DNA of 64,000 nt from Pararhodonellum marinum (GTDB lineage: Bacteria; Bacteroidota; Bacteroidia; Cytophagales; Cyclobacteriaceae), in contig NZ_JACEFJ010000013.1 in assembly GCF_015354735.1 (NCBI RefSeq), positions 1 to 64,000 of the forward strand, read 5' to 3'. The notes beneath the pieces were generated by a model that was given only the letters and a program-made list of their open reading frames with translations, was not told the origin of the DNA and did not search any database. The translations under genes and the position numbers were made by a program. Shown in pieces: positions 18,905-29,083 of this stretch (its first letter is position 1; each line of letters begins with the position of its first letter).

Positions 18905-20263
18905 ATGCGATCAATTCTGACCTTATTTATTGGTTTTTTCACCTTTTACGCCGTAGGACAAAACCTAAATCCCTCCCAAAGTGATCAGCGCATGTACGAT
19001 ATCATCGCTGCTGTTTCAGCTGACAACTTAGAAAATGACATCCGGATCCTTGCCGGATTTGGAACCCGGAATACTTTTTCTGACACGCTGTCCGATACCC
19101 GTGGGATTGGGGCTGCAAGAAGGTGGATCAAAGCCGAATTTGACCAAATCTCTGAGGAATGTGGCGGTTGTCTGGAAGTGTTCTACCAAAAAGACTACGT
19201 AACCAAGGCCGAAAATACACGAGTACCCAAAGACGCCTGGGTGGTGAATGTAGTGGCCATACAAAGAGGGACAGAAAACCCTGACCACTATATCATCATG
19301 TCAGGAGACATCGACTCCAGGGCGAGTGATACCATGGACTATGAAATAGACGCTCCAGGCGCCAATGACAATGCCTCAGGCATGGCCGGAGCGATAGAAG
19401 CTGCAAGGGTCCTTTCAAAATACAAATTCAAAAACAGCATCGTATATGCAGGCTTGTCAGGAGAAGAACAGGGACTTTTCGGTGGGGCTGGATTGGCCAA
19501 ATATGCCAAGGAAAACGGCTGGAACATCCTTGGGGTATTGAACAATGACATGATCGGCAACATAGAAGGAGTGGACGGAGTGATAGACAACCGTACGTTT
19601 CGGATATTTTCCGAACCAGTCCCACCCACAGAAACGGAACGAGAGCGGAACATGAGGCGGTTTTACGGTGGGGAAGTGGATGGCACCTCGAGGCAACTGG
19701 CCCGGTATGTGCACCGACAAACCTTGACCTACATGCCTGAAATGAACCCGATGATGGTCTATCGGCTTGACCGCTTTGGAAGAGGTGGACATCATCGCCC
19801 TTTCAACGATCTGGGCTTTCCGGGTATCCGTATCATGGAGGCACATGAAAACTACAACCGACAACACCAGGACATCCGTGTGGAAAATGGCATTGAATAC
19901 GGAGATGTAATAGAAGGTGTGAATTTCGAATACGCAAAAAAACTGACAGCTGTCAATGCCATCACCCTTGCAGGCTTGGCCTGGGCCCCACTGCCTCCTG
20001 AAAACGTGGGCATTGGAGGAGTTGTGCAGCCTTCCACCAAATTGGCCTGGGATAATCAGAATGATGAGCACCTTGCCGGATACAAAGTATACTGGAGGCA
20101 GACCATCTCCCCTACTTGGGACCATTCCCGGTATGTGGGAAAAATCAATGAGTTTACTCTGGAGGGAATCGTTATTGACAATTTTTATTTTGGGGTATCA
20201 GCTGTGGATAAGTTTGGCAATGAATCAGTGGTTGTTTTTCCACAACGGGTAATTAGAAACTAA
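18905..20263 (+). CDS. M28-family metallopeptidase with C-terminal Fn3-like domain, secreted
   Basis: 452 residues; signal peptide up to YAVGQ (residue 19). Zinc-site residues fall as GANDNASG (Asp155), SGEEQGL (Glu187-Glu188) and NNDMIG (Asp215), with a late HEN. The first ligand position, usually GHxDS with His, reads GDIDSR (Asp135), a variant I recall in a subset of this family. After ~residue 360 a Fn3-like module (TKLAWDNQNDEHLAGYKVYW) follows. Likely an aminopeptidase in the periplasm or medium. It stands alone on the plus strand. Confidence 0.87.
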   Translation: MRSILTLFIGFFTFYAVGQNLNPSQSDQRMYDIIAAVSADNLENDIRILAGFGTRNTFSDTLSDTRGIGAARRWIKAEFDQISEECGGCLEVFYQKDYVTKAENTRVPKDAWVVNVVAIQRGTENPDHYIIMSGDIDSRASDTMDYEIDAPGANDNASGMAGAIEAARVLSKYKFKNSIVYAGLSGEEQGLFGGAGLAKYAKENGWNILGVLNNDMIGNIEGVDGVIDNRTFRIFSEPVPPTETERERNMRRFYGGEVDGTSRQLARYVHRQTLTYMPEMNPMMVYRLDRFGRGGHHRPFNDLGFPGIRIMEAHENYNRQHQDIRVENGIEYGDVIEGVNFEYAKKLTAVNAITLAGLAWAPLPPENVGIGGVVQPSTKLAWDNQNDEHLAGYKVYWRQTISPTWDHSRYVGKINEFTLEGIVIDNFYFGVSAVDKFGNESVVVFPQRVIRN

Positions 20264-20326
20264 TGGGCGGTCATCTGGTATTTAAAAGATCCCCTCACAA
20301 TATGGGCTTTTCTAACACAGCCCCTT

Positions 20327-21313
20327 TCAATTTCTAATTCTTTCTTTTAATATCATCCCGATAGGCAAATGATCACTGAATCCCTCTAGGTTTAGTCCCG
20401 CAGAAGGCCTTCCAAAGCGAATAGGGGTATGGTAGGCGCCTCTGACCATTCTGTCCAAAGCAAAAACAAATACCTTGTCCACATCGAATGCAGTGGCTGT
20501 GCTTTTGGACATCACATTGCGTGACACCATAAACTGATCGATGATCATCAAATTGCTGTTGAAAACGTAGGTACCATATGCGCCATCCAAAAAAGGAAAC
20601 ATCAGGTTGTATAAGTAATTGATGGAACGTGCATTTTGAATTTTAGTCCGATTGTTGGACGTCATAAGGTAATCGGTAATAGAACGATTGAATGGTTCAT
20701 CATTGAAGTCACCCATAGCCACAATGGAAGCATTTCTTCCCTGCTCCTCAAAAATCCGATCGATCCAATAGCTTAAAGTTTCACCTACCATCATCCGGTA
20801 AGGTTCTGATTCATATTGTCCTGCGCTTCTTGCAGGCCAATGATTGCCGATCAAAATTAATTTATTTCCTCCCAACTTTGTGGTCAGGTTGATCTGAAAC
20901 AAATCCCTTGTAGCATTCCGCTTCATAACCTCTAGGGTAAAAATCAGGCCATCATCATCATACCGATCAACATCATAGGCAATGGCAATGTCTATTCCAC
21001 GGTTGTCTTTGGTATCATGGTGCATCACTTTGTACTGTCGGCTGATTCTTTTTCCTACCTCCTCCATAAGTAAGGTCAACACCTGTTTGTTTTCAATTTC
21101 ACATACCCCCAGGATATCAGGACCATTTCCTTGGTCATATTCCGCTATTACAGAGGCCAGATTTTCAATTTTTCTTTCCAAAATCTCTTCGGTCCACCCG
21201 GCTAACTCTTGATTCAGCCTGCTTTGAAGCCAATCGGGTCTGCTAGGGGAATTTTGTATGTCAAACAGGTTTTCAAGATTCCACCATAAAATGTGATGCG
21301 TTTCATTGGCCAT
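20327..21313 (-). CDS. Endonuclease/exonuclease/phosphatase-family protein
   Basis: 328 residues without a signal peptide. EEP-fold landmarks are WWNLENLF at the start (metal-binding Asn), GVCEIEN (catalytic Glu), GNHWPARSAG, AMGDFNDEP (catalytic Asp/Asn) and FSDHLPIG (general-base Asp-His) at the end. The family covers nucleases and phosphoesterases; the WPARSAGQYESEP stretch fits a Bacteroidota group usually labelled endonuclease. The actual substrate is not known. Gene converges on the M28 peptidase. Confidence 0.87.
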   Translation of the reverse strand: MANETHHILWWNLENLFDIQNSPSRPDWLQSRLNQELAGWTEEILERKIENLASVIAEYDQGNGPDILGVCEIENKQVLTLLMEEVGKRISRQYKVMHHDTKDNRGIDIAIAYDVDRYDDDGLIFTLEVMKRNATRDLFQINLTTKLGGNKLILIGNHWPARSAGQYESEPYRMMVGETLSYWIDRIFEEQGRNASIVAMGDFNDEPFNRSITDYLMTSNNRTKIQNARSINYLYNLMFPFLDGAYGTYVFNSNLMIIDQFMVSRNVMSKSTATAFDVDKVFVFALDRMVRGAYHTPIRFGRPSAGLNLEGFSDHLPIGMILKERIRN

Positions 21314-21585
21314 GGGAAGTCATTTAGATTTTGGTAAAAAGCGGTCACTTGAGGGTTAAACCTGGATCTTGCGCTTAATTATCAGCAAGTTACAGAATTT
21401 ATGGAAGAGACCACAGGTCAGAAAAAATATAAAGCCACTAACAAACCTTGTGAGCCTTACTAATCGCTCTTTTTGATAGGCATCTGGGTGCCTGATGAAT
21501 TTTTCAGGCCAATTGAAAGACCTAAGGGTAGACCTTCCACCAAAACCTGACCTAACCTCACAGAGGATACCAATCCTCCTGAAAC
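21314..21585. other. Intergenic stretch without recognised features
   Basis: No ORF or strong repeat was seen. It must hold the promoter for the minus-strand EEP gene. It ends at the terminator of PUL1. Confidence 0.5.
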
Positions 21586-21619
21586 AAAAAAAGCCGCTTC
21601 CAGATGAAAGCAGCTTTTT
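21586..21619 (-). terminator. Rho-independent terminator of PUL1
   Basis: On the minus strand the stem is AAAAAGCTGCTTTC against GAAGCGGCTTTTTTT with one G-U pair and a short loop, followed by a T-run. It lies 29 bases past the GH16 stop codon and ends the susC-susD-PKD-GH16 operon. Confidence 0.85.
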
Positions 21620-21647
21620 CCAAAAATTAACCTAATACCAAAACATT

Positions 21648-22778
21648 TTAATCCTTTTCAAATACCCGCACATAGTCTACCGCCATTTGTTGGGGGAAAA
21701 CGGTGGTATTGTCCGGGTTACCCGGCCAGTTGCCCCCAACTGCCATGTTGATCAGCAGGAAGAAAGGCTTTCTGAATTCATCCATTGCTGATGGAGAGAT
21801 ATCCATTTCATAATACACCTCATCATCCAAAAGCCAGGAAATTCTATTTTCATCCCAAATGATGGAATAGACATGGAAATTATCAGCGAGCTTGGCCCCT
21901 CCCGAAAGGGTCTTGGAGCCCCCTTGGTAGGCATAGTTGCCATTGTTGTCCCAATGTAGCGTGCCATGGACGGTATCGTCTCTACCATTCGCCGAACCTC
22001 CGATCATTTCCATGATATCGATCTCTCCGCAGGCAGGCCAGCTGACCTGAGGGATATTCTCACCCAACATCCACAATGCAGGCCAGATGCCCTGACCTCT
22101 TGGCATGGCTGCCCGGATGTCTATCCTGCCAAACTGAAAGACCTGTTGGCCCTGGGTTTTCAGCCGGGAAGAGGTGTAATTCTTCCCACCTATATTTTCC
22201 CGCTTGGCGGTGATGATCAGATAACCATCTTTTAACTCCGTATTTTCCCTGCGGTAAAACTGCTGCTCATTGTTTCCCCAGCCACAAAGATTAGGACAGC
22301 CATCACCCAACTCAAAAACCCAATCACTGGAAAGGGTTTCAGCGTCAAATTCATCATTCCAGGCCAAGGTATATCCCTCATATTGCATGGGAGACTCGAA
22401 GCCGGAAACGGGTAATCCAATACCGAGCAATTGCTCGGTAATCTGTACCTTTTCTTCTTGCTTGATAAAATCTGATTCGGTGGCATGTGCCTGAACCGTG
22501 ATGGTGTATTCTCCGGGAAGGGTGTAGCGATAGGATGCCTGGTTTCCCGTCACGAGCTCAGGAAATTGGTTGTATACTCCAAAACCCACCCGGAAGAAAT
22601 TGACCTTTTCGGCTGAAAAACTCACATTCACCACGCCGTTTTCCCCCATGGCAACATTAACTTCCAAATTGGAGGGAAGTAAAACCTGCTGGTCAACTTC
22701 CTCCTGATTGCAGGAACTTGCTACAAGCATCACGGTCAGGAACAGTATGGATTGAACCATTTTAGTTAACATCATCAT
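21648..22778 (-). CDS. GH16-family glucanase lipoprotein with N-terminal PKD-like domain
   Basis: 376 residues. Lipobox VASSC with Cys23; residues ~35-115 are a PKD/Ig-like domain; then a GH16 domain starting LAWNDEFDAETLSSDW. Catalytic residues are in GEIDIMEMIG: Glu252 nucleophile, Asp254, Glu257 acid/base. WPALWMLGE and the C-terminal VDYVRVFEKD are further GH16 marks. This arrangement is usual for endo-beta-1,3-glucanases (laminarinases), though beta-1,3-1,4 activity is possible. Last gene of PUL1, three bases after the PKD lipoprotein. Anchored at the outer membrane, probably outside, to cut polymer for SusC/SusD. Confidence 0.92.
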   Translation of the reverse strand: MMMLTKMVQSILFLTVMLVASSCNQEEVDQQVLLPSNLEVNVAMGENGVVNVSFSAEKVNFFRVGFGVYNQFPELVTGNQASYRYTLPGEYTITVQAHATESDFIKQEEKVQITEQLLGIGLPVSGFESPMQYEGYTLAWNDEFDAETLSSDWVFELGDGCPNLCGWGNNEQQFYRRENTELKDGYLIITAKRENIGGKNYTSSRLKTQGQQVFQFGRIDIRAAMPRGQGIWPALWMLGENIPQVSWPACGEIDIMEMIGGSANGRDDTVHGTLHWDNNGNYAYQGGSKTLSGGAKLADNFHVYSIIWDENRISWLLDDEVYYEMDISPSAMDEFRKPFFLLINMAVGGNWPGNPDNTTVFPQQMAVDYVRVFEKD

Positions 22779-22780
22779 AC

Positions 22781-24268
22781 CTAGTCGTTATCGGGAATGA
22801 GCACAAAGGACCAGAACACCGCCCCTGAATCTGTAATGTCCAAAGTGATGGTCAATTCCTCTACGCCTCCCTCGTTTACATATCCAATTACATCATAAGT
22901 AACCGATTTGTTGGCTTCAGGTGGTCCAGCAGTGTATTCGCCACCATTGAAGGCCTTCGGCAATACCATAAAGGCACCTGTTCCCGTTACGGTGATTTTC
23001 GCATTGGTGGTTTCGGTCCCTTCGGTAAAGGTAAACTGATGTGAACCTGCACCCCAGGCTTCCCCTACAGTTCCTACCAGGTTTGCAGCTGGCTGACAGC
23101 CTTCCGCTTCTACGCCCATATAGAATTCTCCAAATATATCTCCTTGCGGATCATAGGCATAGGTGCCGTCTTCGCTGAAAATGAACAGGTCATTGAACAG
23201 ACAAGGCCTGTCTCCGGATATGTCATTCCCATTAGGGAAAAACTCATCACTTCCTGGCCTGGGCCCTACCCCAAAGGCACCGGCAGCAGGTTTCAGTTTC
23301 CAGGCTTTGGTGCCATTTCCAATCAGATTCTGAAGGGTAAACTCTCCCGTATCCACAGGATCGGGATCGGGATCTGGCGTTTCTTCGCCGGGCTCAAAAC
23401 CTTCCGGAATCAGGCGGATGTACCAGGCCAAATCCGTATTGGCTTGATCCACGAACCTTAAAAATAACTCATTTTCTGTAATATTGATGATCTGGTAGGT
23501 CCTTCCTCCGGCAAAATAGCCTAAAAACCCACCTTGTGAAATCGTTAATTCAGGATATCCACCCTCCGGTTCGGCCATGCTCCACTTCAAGCCATCAGGG
23601 GCCACGTATGGGGCGGAAAGATCACCCACTCCGGGATCAAAAGCTCCCGGGAAATTACCTCCTTGGGCAGCATTTAAGTAAACCAGGCCATCTGTTTCCA
23701 TATTGAAGTTGAAGCCAACCAAGAAGAAGGTATACCGGTCTGTGTACATGCCAGAACCTGCCTTTTCATTGGGCTGTGCCTGGTACCACTCCGGGAAATC
23801 ACCTGCTGCTGAGGAAGGGTTTGGCCCAACCCCAAAGTGACCCGATCTTCCGGCGTCAATCTTCCAGGTCTTGCCTTCGGTAGCCTGTGCCCCGCCAGTA
23901 AGATTGTTGAAAAGTGGCCGGTCCAGTAATAAGGGATCGGTTTCTTCAATGACAATTTCCCTGCTTGCACTGACACTTCCTCCCCTGTTGAAGACGGTAA
24001 GGGTCACGGTGTAGGTACCCGCTGTAGGGTAAGTCCCGGTTACACTTTTCCCCGTCGCTGAACTTCCGTTGCCCAGATCCCAGTTCATCAGGAAAAAATC
24101 ATTGTCAGCAGTAAACTGAAGGATGTTGTTGCTCTGCTCGGTAGGCTGAAAACTGAAGCCCGCCTGTTCTACTGTAGGAGGACTGTCTTCCAAAGCATAT
24201 TCCTCCACACATGCTGCCAATACCAACAAAGGCAACATGTACATGATATAGTTTAAATATTTTTTCAT
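22781..24268 (-). CDS. PKD-domain surface lipoprotein of PUL1 (glycan-binding protein)
   Basis: 495 residues, lipobox LAAC with Cys20. Domain order: PKD (NWDLGNGSSATGKSVTGTYP), then two related ~150-residue beta-sandwich units, the first opening KTWKIDAGRSGHFGVGP and the second KAWKLKPAAGAFGVGPRPGS, separated by an Asp/Pro linker (ETPDPDPDPVDTGE). This third position after SusC/SusD is where surface glycan-binding proteins (SusE/SusF-like in role) sit. The repeated unit suggests two binding sites. It lies 12 bases after SusD and 2 before GH16. Confidence 0.8.
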   Translation of the reverse strand: MKKYLNYIMYMLPLLVLAACVEEYALEDSPPTVEQAGFSFQPTEQSNNILQFTADNDFFLMNWDLGNGSSATGKSVTGTYPTAGTYTVTLTVFNRGGSVSASREIVIEETDPLLLDRPLFNNLTGGAQATEGKTWKIDAGRSGHFGVGPNPSSAAGDFPEWYQAQPNEKAGSGMYTDRYTFFLVGFNFNMETDGLVYLNAAQGGNFPGAFDPGVGDLSAPYVAPDGLKWSMAEPEGGYPELTISQGGFLGYFAGGRTYQIINITENELFLRFVDQANTDLAWYIRLIPEGFEPGEETPDPDPDPVDTGEFTLQNLIGNGTKAWKLKPAAGAFGVGPRPGSDEFFPNGNDISGDRPCLFNDLFIFSEDGTYAYDPQGDIFGEFYMGVEAEGCQPAANLVGTVGEAWGAGSHQFTFTEGTETTNAKITVTGTGAFMVLPKAFNGGEYTAGPPEANKSVTYDVIGYVNEGGVEELTITLDITDSGAVFWSFVLIPDND

Positions 24269-24280
24269 TTGAGTTTATGT

Positions 24281-25753
24281 TTAATATCCTGGATTTTGAT
24301 TCCATATTCCACCGGCTAGGTCAATTTCGACCTGTGGGATTGGAAACAATTCATGCTTTCCTGTCACGAAGCCACTGATGCGATCGGCAGCCTGACCGGT
24401 TCTTACCAAATCGAAGAACCTGTACCCTTCACCGGATAGCTCATACCGCCTTTCTTCCAAAATCGCCTGATACAAAGCCTCACCGGAACTGTTGATGGCC
24501 GGCATGTCTACCCTTGCCCTCACCTTGTTCAGTTCTGTTCTTGCCCTGTCATCATTTCCTGATCTCTGGAAGGCCTCTGCCGCCATCAAGAGTACATCTG
24601 CCCAACGGATCACCCTGTAATTGAGCGGGCTGGTCAAATCATCATCCGGGAGGCCTCTTTCATCCAGCCTTTTGATGTATTTGTTGTTAAAATATCCCGT
24701 ATGGCCTCCACCACCAATCGCGTATGTGATATCCTCTGAATTAGGCTGGGCAGCAATAAATGCCTCCAAATCCAGAACGGTCGCTTCCCTTCTGATATCC
24801 CCTTCCTGAAAGGCATCAAATAAATCCTGGGTAGGGAGATTATAGCTGTTGCCATCTGCATAAAGGGGTCCATTGTATTGCCTGATGCCATGGAAACCCA
24901 CAGCAGCATTGCCATTCAAACAGATCAGGCAACCATAATCACCCCCCTGTAAGCCGCTAAACTGTACCGTGAATACATCTTCGGCTACATTTTGGTTATT
25001 GGCAAAAAACAGGGTGCTGAAATCGTCAAACAGGGCATATCCGCCCGGATTGTTATCGATCAGGTTGCCCAGAACCGTACTGGCTTCCGCATATTTGTTT
25101 TGATACAGCAGGACTTTGCCCATCAAGGCCCTTGCAGCTCCTGTGGTCAGTCTGCCCACTTCACTTGGCGTAGCAGGCAGCACTTCGATGGCGGTTGCCA
25201 AGTCAGCCTCTATCTGTGCATAGATTTCTGCTTTAGGAGTTCTGGGGGTATTGGGAATTTCATTGATTGAAATCCTTCTGTCCACGATCAGGGGCATGTC
25301 TCCAAAATATTTCACCAGATTAAAATAGAAGTAAGCCCGCATGAATTTTGCCTCTGCCAGAATCCTGTCTTTGCCTGCAAAATCAATTTTATCCTGATTT
25401 TCAAAGATAAAATTGGCGCGGGCAATCCCGGTATAATTGACCCTCATGACGGCCCTTAGTTCCTCATTGACCCCACCGTGTGTCATGTTTTCAATTTCGT
25501 GAAGACCTCTTGTGTCATTGACACTTTCTCCTCCGGCAATGGAATTGTCCGAAGCAATCTCCCCAATCCAAATGGTGAGGTAAGCCGGCTGCATCATATC
25601 ATAAACTCCTATGATTGCCCGGTCAAAATCTTCCTGTGTATTGAAGAAATTTTCTGCATCCTGGGTAAATTCAGGATCAATGTTCAATAAACTATCGCAA
25701 GCGGCAAATATCCACAAAGACATGAATAGAAACCATTTTGTCAAATTTTTCAT
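24281..25753 (-). CDS. SusD/RagB-family outer-membrane lipoprotein (PUL1)
   Basis: 490 residues with lipobox FAAC, Cys19. Family features: NFFNTQEDFDRAIIGVYD near the start, AKFMRAYFYFNLVKYFGDMPLI, and the C-terminal ILEERRYELSGEGYRFFDLVRTG with LFPIPQVEID...NPGY. SusD forms the lid over the SusC barrel and captures oligosaccharides at the cell surface. Five bases after the susC stop, so co-transcribed and a matched pair. Confidence 0.95.
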   Translation of the reverse strand: MKNLTKWFLFMSLWIFAACDSLLNIDPEFTQDAENFFNTQEDFDRAIIGVYDMMQPAYLTIWIGEIASDNSIAGGESVNDTRGLHEIENMTHGGVNEELRAVMRVNYTGIARANFIFENQDKIDFAGKDRILAEAKFMRAYFYFNLVKYFGDMPLIVDRRISINEIPNTPRTPKAEIYAQIEADLATAIEVLPATPSEVGRLTTGAARALMGKVLLYQNKYAEASTVLGNLIDNNPGGYALFDDFSTLFFANNQNVAEDVFTVQFSGLQGGDYGCLICLNGNAAVGFHGIRQYNGPLYADGNSYNLPTQDLFDAFQEGDIRREATVLDLEAFIAAQPNSEDITYAIGGGGHTGYFNNKYIKRLDERGLPDDDLTSPLNYRVIRWADVLLMAAEAFQRSGNDDRARTELNKVRARVDMPAINSSGEALYQAILEERRYELSGEGYRFFDLVRTGQAADRISGFVTGKHELFPIPQVEIDLAGGIWNQNPGY

Positions 25754-25758
25754 GTTTT

Positions 25759-28700
25759 TTAGAATTTAATATTTAAACCAGCCATAAATGAGCGTGCCTG
25801 TGGATAGATTCCGTTGTCCACTCCTGCAAAAAGTGGATTGCCTGCTCCCACATCCGGATCAAATCCCTGATACCTGGTCAAAGTGACCAAGTTGTTGGCT
25901 GCCAAGTAAAACCTGAAATACTGCACCCCTATCCTTTGGGTGATGGCCGTAGGAATGGTATAGCCCAACTGTACATTTCTCAATCTGAGAAAAGATCCAT
26001 CCTCTACATAAAAGTCAGAGAAAACGGTGTTTCTGGTAGCACCGGTGGTCAATCTGGGAACTTCATTGGAGGTACCCGGTCCTGTCCAGCGATCGATGTT
26101 GTAGGACAACTGATTGGCAAAAGGCTGCTGTCTTTCGTAGTTCCGGATGATATCCTGGCCCAAGGCTGCATAGATATTGGCGCCAAGATCGAATCCTTTG
26201 AAATCCATAGACATGTTGAATCCCATGACCACATCTGGAATAGGGGACCCAATCATGACCCTGTCAGAATCATCCCCGAAATTGATCACCCCATCACCGT
26301 TTTGATCCACAAACCGCAAATCGCCCGGCTGTGCACCTGGCTGGGAAACTGGACTGGAGGCAATTTCCTCCTGGGACTGGAAGATTCCGTCCGTCTGATA
26401 TCCGATGAAATACCCAATCGGAAAGCCTTTTTCAAATCTGGTGGCCACATTACCCCCTACACTGAAGCCTGCACCCGGGATAAATTCAAACCCTTCCGGC
26501 ACGGCAGTCACTTCATTTTTGATAAAGGTGACATTGTAATCAAACCTGAAATTGACTCCTGAGCTTTTGCTTGTTCCATAGCCCAATTCCAATTCGATCC
26601 CTCTGTTTCTTACGTCACCGGCATTGATGACCGGCGGGGAACCTCCAGGCCCATAGGACCCGAGAAGTGCTGAAACATCAGGTTGGAACAGCAAGTCCCT
26701 GGTGTTTTTGATAAAATAATTTGCGGTGAAATCCACACTGCGGAATAAGGAAAAATCCAAGCCAATGTTGGTCTGAAAAGTAGTTTCCCATTTCAGGTCA
26801 GGATTGCTGGTATTCCCGATGGCCGCCCCGTTGATGATCAAATCATTGAAAACATAAGTGGCTGAACCATTCAGCAGACCTCTGTAGCGAAACAGTCCGA
26901 TCTGATCATTTCCTGAGACGCCAAAACTGGTTCTCAGTTTCAAAAAGTCAATGGCTTTGACATTGAAGAAGGATTCGTCAGAAATCAACCAAGCGCCAGA
27001 AATGGCCGGAAAATAACCGATCCGGTTGTTGGGGCCGAAGTTGGTCGATCCATCCCTTCTTAGGATGGCAGAGACAAAGTACCGCTGCCTGAAATCATAT
27101 TCACCCCGGATAAAGGCCGAGGTCAGCCGCTGTCTGCTTTGGAATGAGCCTGTGTTGTTCAAAAATCCACCAGGGGCCTGATTGGCAGAAATATCCGCAA
27201 AATTCAGGTCATTGTTCGGAATATTGAATCCTGTCCCGTTCAATCCTTCACTTCTGTTGCCGACCAATGAAAGTCCAAACATCCCTTTGACCCGGTGATC
27301 CTGACCGAAATTTTGATCATAGTTCAGGAATGTTTCCAGATTGTAATCCAAAAAGGTATTCCTGGATTCAAACACATTGGCTCCTCTTTCGATTTCAATT
27401 CCGCCGATATCTACCAAGACGGGATCCAGATTTTCATTTCTGGCCGAATTGGCAAATTTACCCTGTCCATACCATACAAGCGGGTTGAAGGCTTTAAAAT
27501 CCACCATGGCAAAATTATACCCTGCCCGGCCTGTCCAGGTAAATCTATCGTTGATCTGATATTCGATTTCCTCTTTGCCTACGATCTTATTGACCCAAGA
27601 GTCATTAAAGGTGTTTTCCATTTGGGCCAAAGGATTGATGATGTCATTCACATTGTCCAAATAGGAAAAGCGGTCTCCTACCCGAAGAGGCTCTGTGGGA
27701 TACGCATTGATGGTATTGTACAGCACAGAACCGATGCCACCTTGGGGCAAACTGCTGCTCTGTTCTCTGGTAAACAGAAAAACGTTGGTGAACTTCAGCT
27801 TGGGAGCGATTTCCGTGATGAAGTTGATTCTGGCATTGTATCTTTCAAAATTGGCTTTGGGCCCTCCCACGATGCCCTGCTGGGCAAAGTAAGAACCCCC
27901 TATGGAATAAGTGGTTTTGTCTGAACCTCCGGTCACGGTCAGGTTGTATTCCTGAATGGGCGCATCCTGAAAAACAGCATCCTGCCAGTTGGTACCTTCA
28001 CCCAATTCCACATTGTTGAAAGGCATAGGCTGACCACCCGCTGCAAAAGCTTCATTTTTCAGAATAGCGTATTCCCGGGCATTTAACAGGTCTAGCTTTC
28101 TGGCTGTCTGTTGTACGCCATAAAAAGCATCGAAATCCAGTCTGGGTTTGGAGCCCAGGTTGCCTTTTTTGGTCTCAATCAGGATCACTCCATTGGCTGC
28201 CCTGACGCCATATATACCAGCCGTACCATCTTTAAGCACATTGACTGATTCGATGTCGTTTGGGTTAAGGGCATTCAGTCCTGCCGCATCATAGATGACC
28301 CCATCTACCAGGATCAAAGGATCATTGTCCCCAAAAGTCCCTATTCCCCTGATCCGGATGTTGGAGGTACCCCCTGGGGCTCCGGAGTTGGTGGTAATAT
28401 TCACCCCTGCCATCTGCCCCTGTAAGGCCTGATCCACTCTGGGCATATTCATCTTTTGGATGTTCTCTCCCCTTACCTGAGAGGTAGCCCCGGTCAGTTC
28501 CCTTTTGGTGGCTGTACCGTAACCGATGACCACTACTTCATTGAGGTTGGTCATGTCTTCCTGCAATACAACATTGACCTCAGCAGCATTTCCTATCCTG
28601 ATGATTTGTGGCTGGAAGCCCAAAAAGGAAAATTGAAGGTCATCACCTGCACTGGCATTGATGGTAAAGTTGCCATCAAGGTCTGTGACAGTACCCACTG

Positions 28701-28839
28701 TGGATTTAAGCTTTAATACACTGACCCCAGGCAACGGACCCCCAGTTGCATCCACTACTTTGCCTGAAGTTACATTTGATTGTGCCCAAGTACCATAATG
28801 GAGTGCAAGGGCAAAGCACAGCAATAAAATTTTTTTCAT
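25759..28839 (-). CDS. SusC/RagA-family TonB-linked outer-membrane receptor (PUL1)
   Basis: 1026 residues from the ATG at 28839, which opens the signal peptide MKKILLLCFALALHYGTWAQ; the longer frame adds nine unlikely residues. A CarboxypepD-regulatory-like domain (GKVVDATGGPLPGVSVLKLK) precedes the TonB box region (LNEVVVIGYGTATKRELTGA) and plug (NIRIRGIGTFGDNDPLILVDG), then the beta-barrel ending in AGLNIKF with terminal Phe. It imports oligosaccharides with the SusD partner. First gene of PUL1. Confidence 0.95.
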   Translation of the reverse strand: MKKILLLCFALALHYGTWAQSNVTSGKVVDATGGPLPGVSVLKLKSTVGTVTDLDGNFTINASAGDDLQFSFLGFQPQIIRIGNAAEVNVVLQEDMTNLNEVVVIGYGTATKRELTGATSQVRGENIQKMNMPRVDQALQGQMAGVNITTNSGAPGGTSNIRIRGIGTFGDNDPLILVDGVIYDAAGLNALNPNDIESVNVLKDGTAGIYGVRAANGVILIETKKGNLGSKPRLDFDAFYGVQQTARKLDLLNAREYAILKNEAFAAGGQPMPFNNVELGEGTNWQDAVFQDAPIQEYNLTVTGGSDKTTYSIGGSYFAQQGIVGGPKANFERYNARINFITEIAPKLKFTNVFLFTREQSSSLPQGGIGSVLYNTINAYPTEPLRVGDRFSYLDNVNDIINPLAQMENTFNDSWVNKIVGKEEIEYQINDRFTWTGRAGYNFAMVDFKAFNPLVWYGQGKFANSARNENLDPVLVDIGGIEIERGANVFESRNTFLDYNLETFLNYDQNFGQDHRVKGMFGLSLVGNRSEGLNGTGFNIPNNDLNFADISANQAPGGFLNNTGSFQSRQRLTSAFIRGEYDFRQRYFVSAILRRDGSTNFGPNNRIGYFPAISGAWLISDESFFNVKAIDFLKLRTSFGVSGNDQIGLFRYRGLLNGSATYVFNDLIINGAAIGNTSNPDLKWETTFQTNIGLDFSLFRSVDFTANYFIKNTRDLLFQPDVSALLGSYGPGGSPPVINAGDVRNRGIELELGYGTSKSSGVNFRFDYNVTFIKNEVTAVPEGFEFIPGAGFSVGGNVATRFEKGFPIGYFIGYQTDGIFQSQEEIASSPVSQPGAQPGDLRFVDQNGDGVINFGDDSDRVMIGSPIPDVVMGFNMSMDFKGFDLGANIYAALGQDIIRNYERQQPFANQLSYNIDRWTGPGTSNEVPRLTTGATRNTVFSDFYVEDGSFLRLRNVQLGYTIPTAITQRIGVQYFRFYLAANNLVTLTRYQGFDPDVGAGNPLFAGVDNGIYPQARSFMAGLNIKF

Positions 28840-29083
28840 TTTTTTTGGATTTATTACGGTACACAAAGTGAGATTTAATTCACAACAGACAAAAACCAGC
28901 AGTACATCAATACTACATCATCACCATTTTTCCAGTTTCACAAAAACTCAACAAAAAGCCCATAAATCGCCTTATACATAAAATTAGATGGGTTTTTAAT
29001 TTTGATGGCATCTCATGTTTGTGAAGAACCTATTACATCAAACATAAAAATCCTATATTGCCTTTTGCAACAAGTGATCATCC

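Noticed and set aside
19457-20125. 222-codon open frame antisense to the M28 peptidase gene
   Set aside because: The sense frame has a signal peptide and conserved peptidase motifs; the antisense product has no recognisable pattern.
27295-27924. 209-codon open frame antisense to susC of PUL1
   Set aside because: Lies fully inside a well-supported TonB receptor gene; product has no domain.
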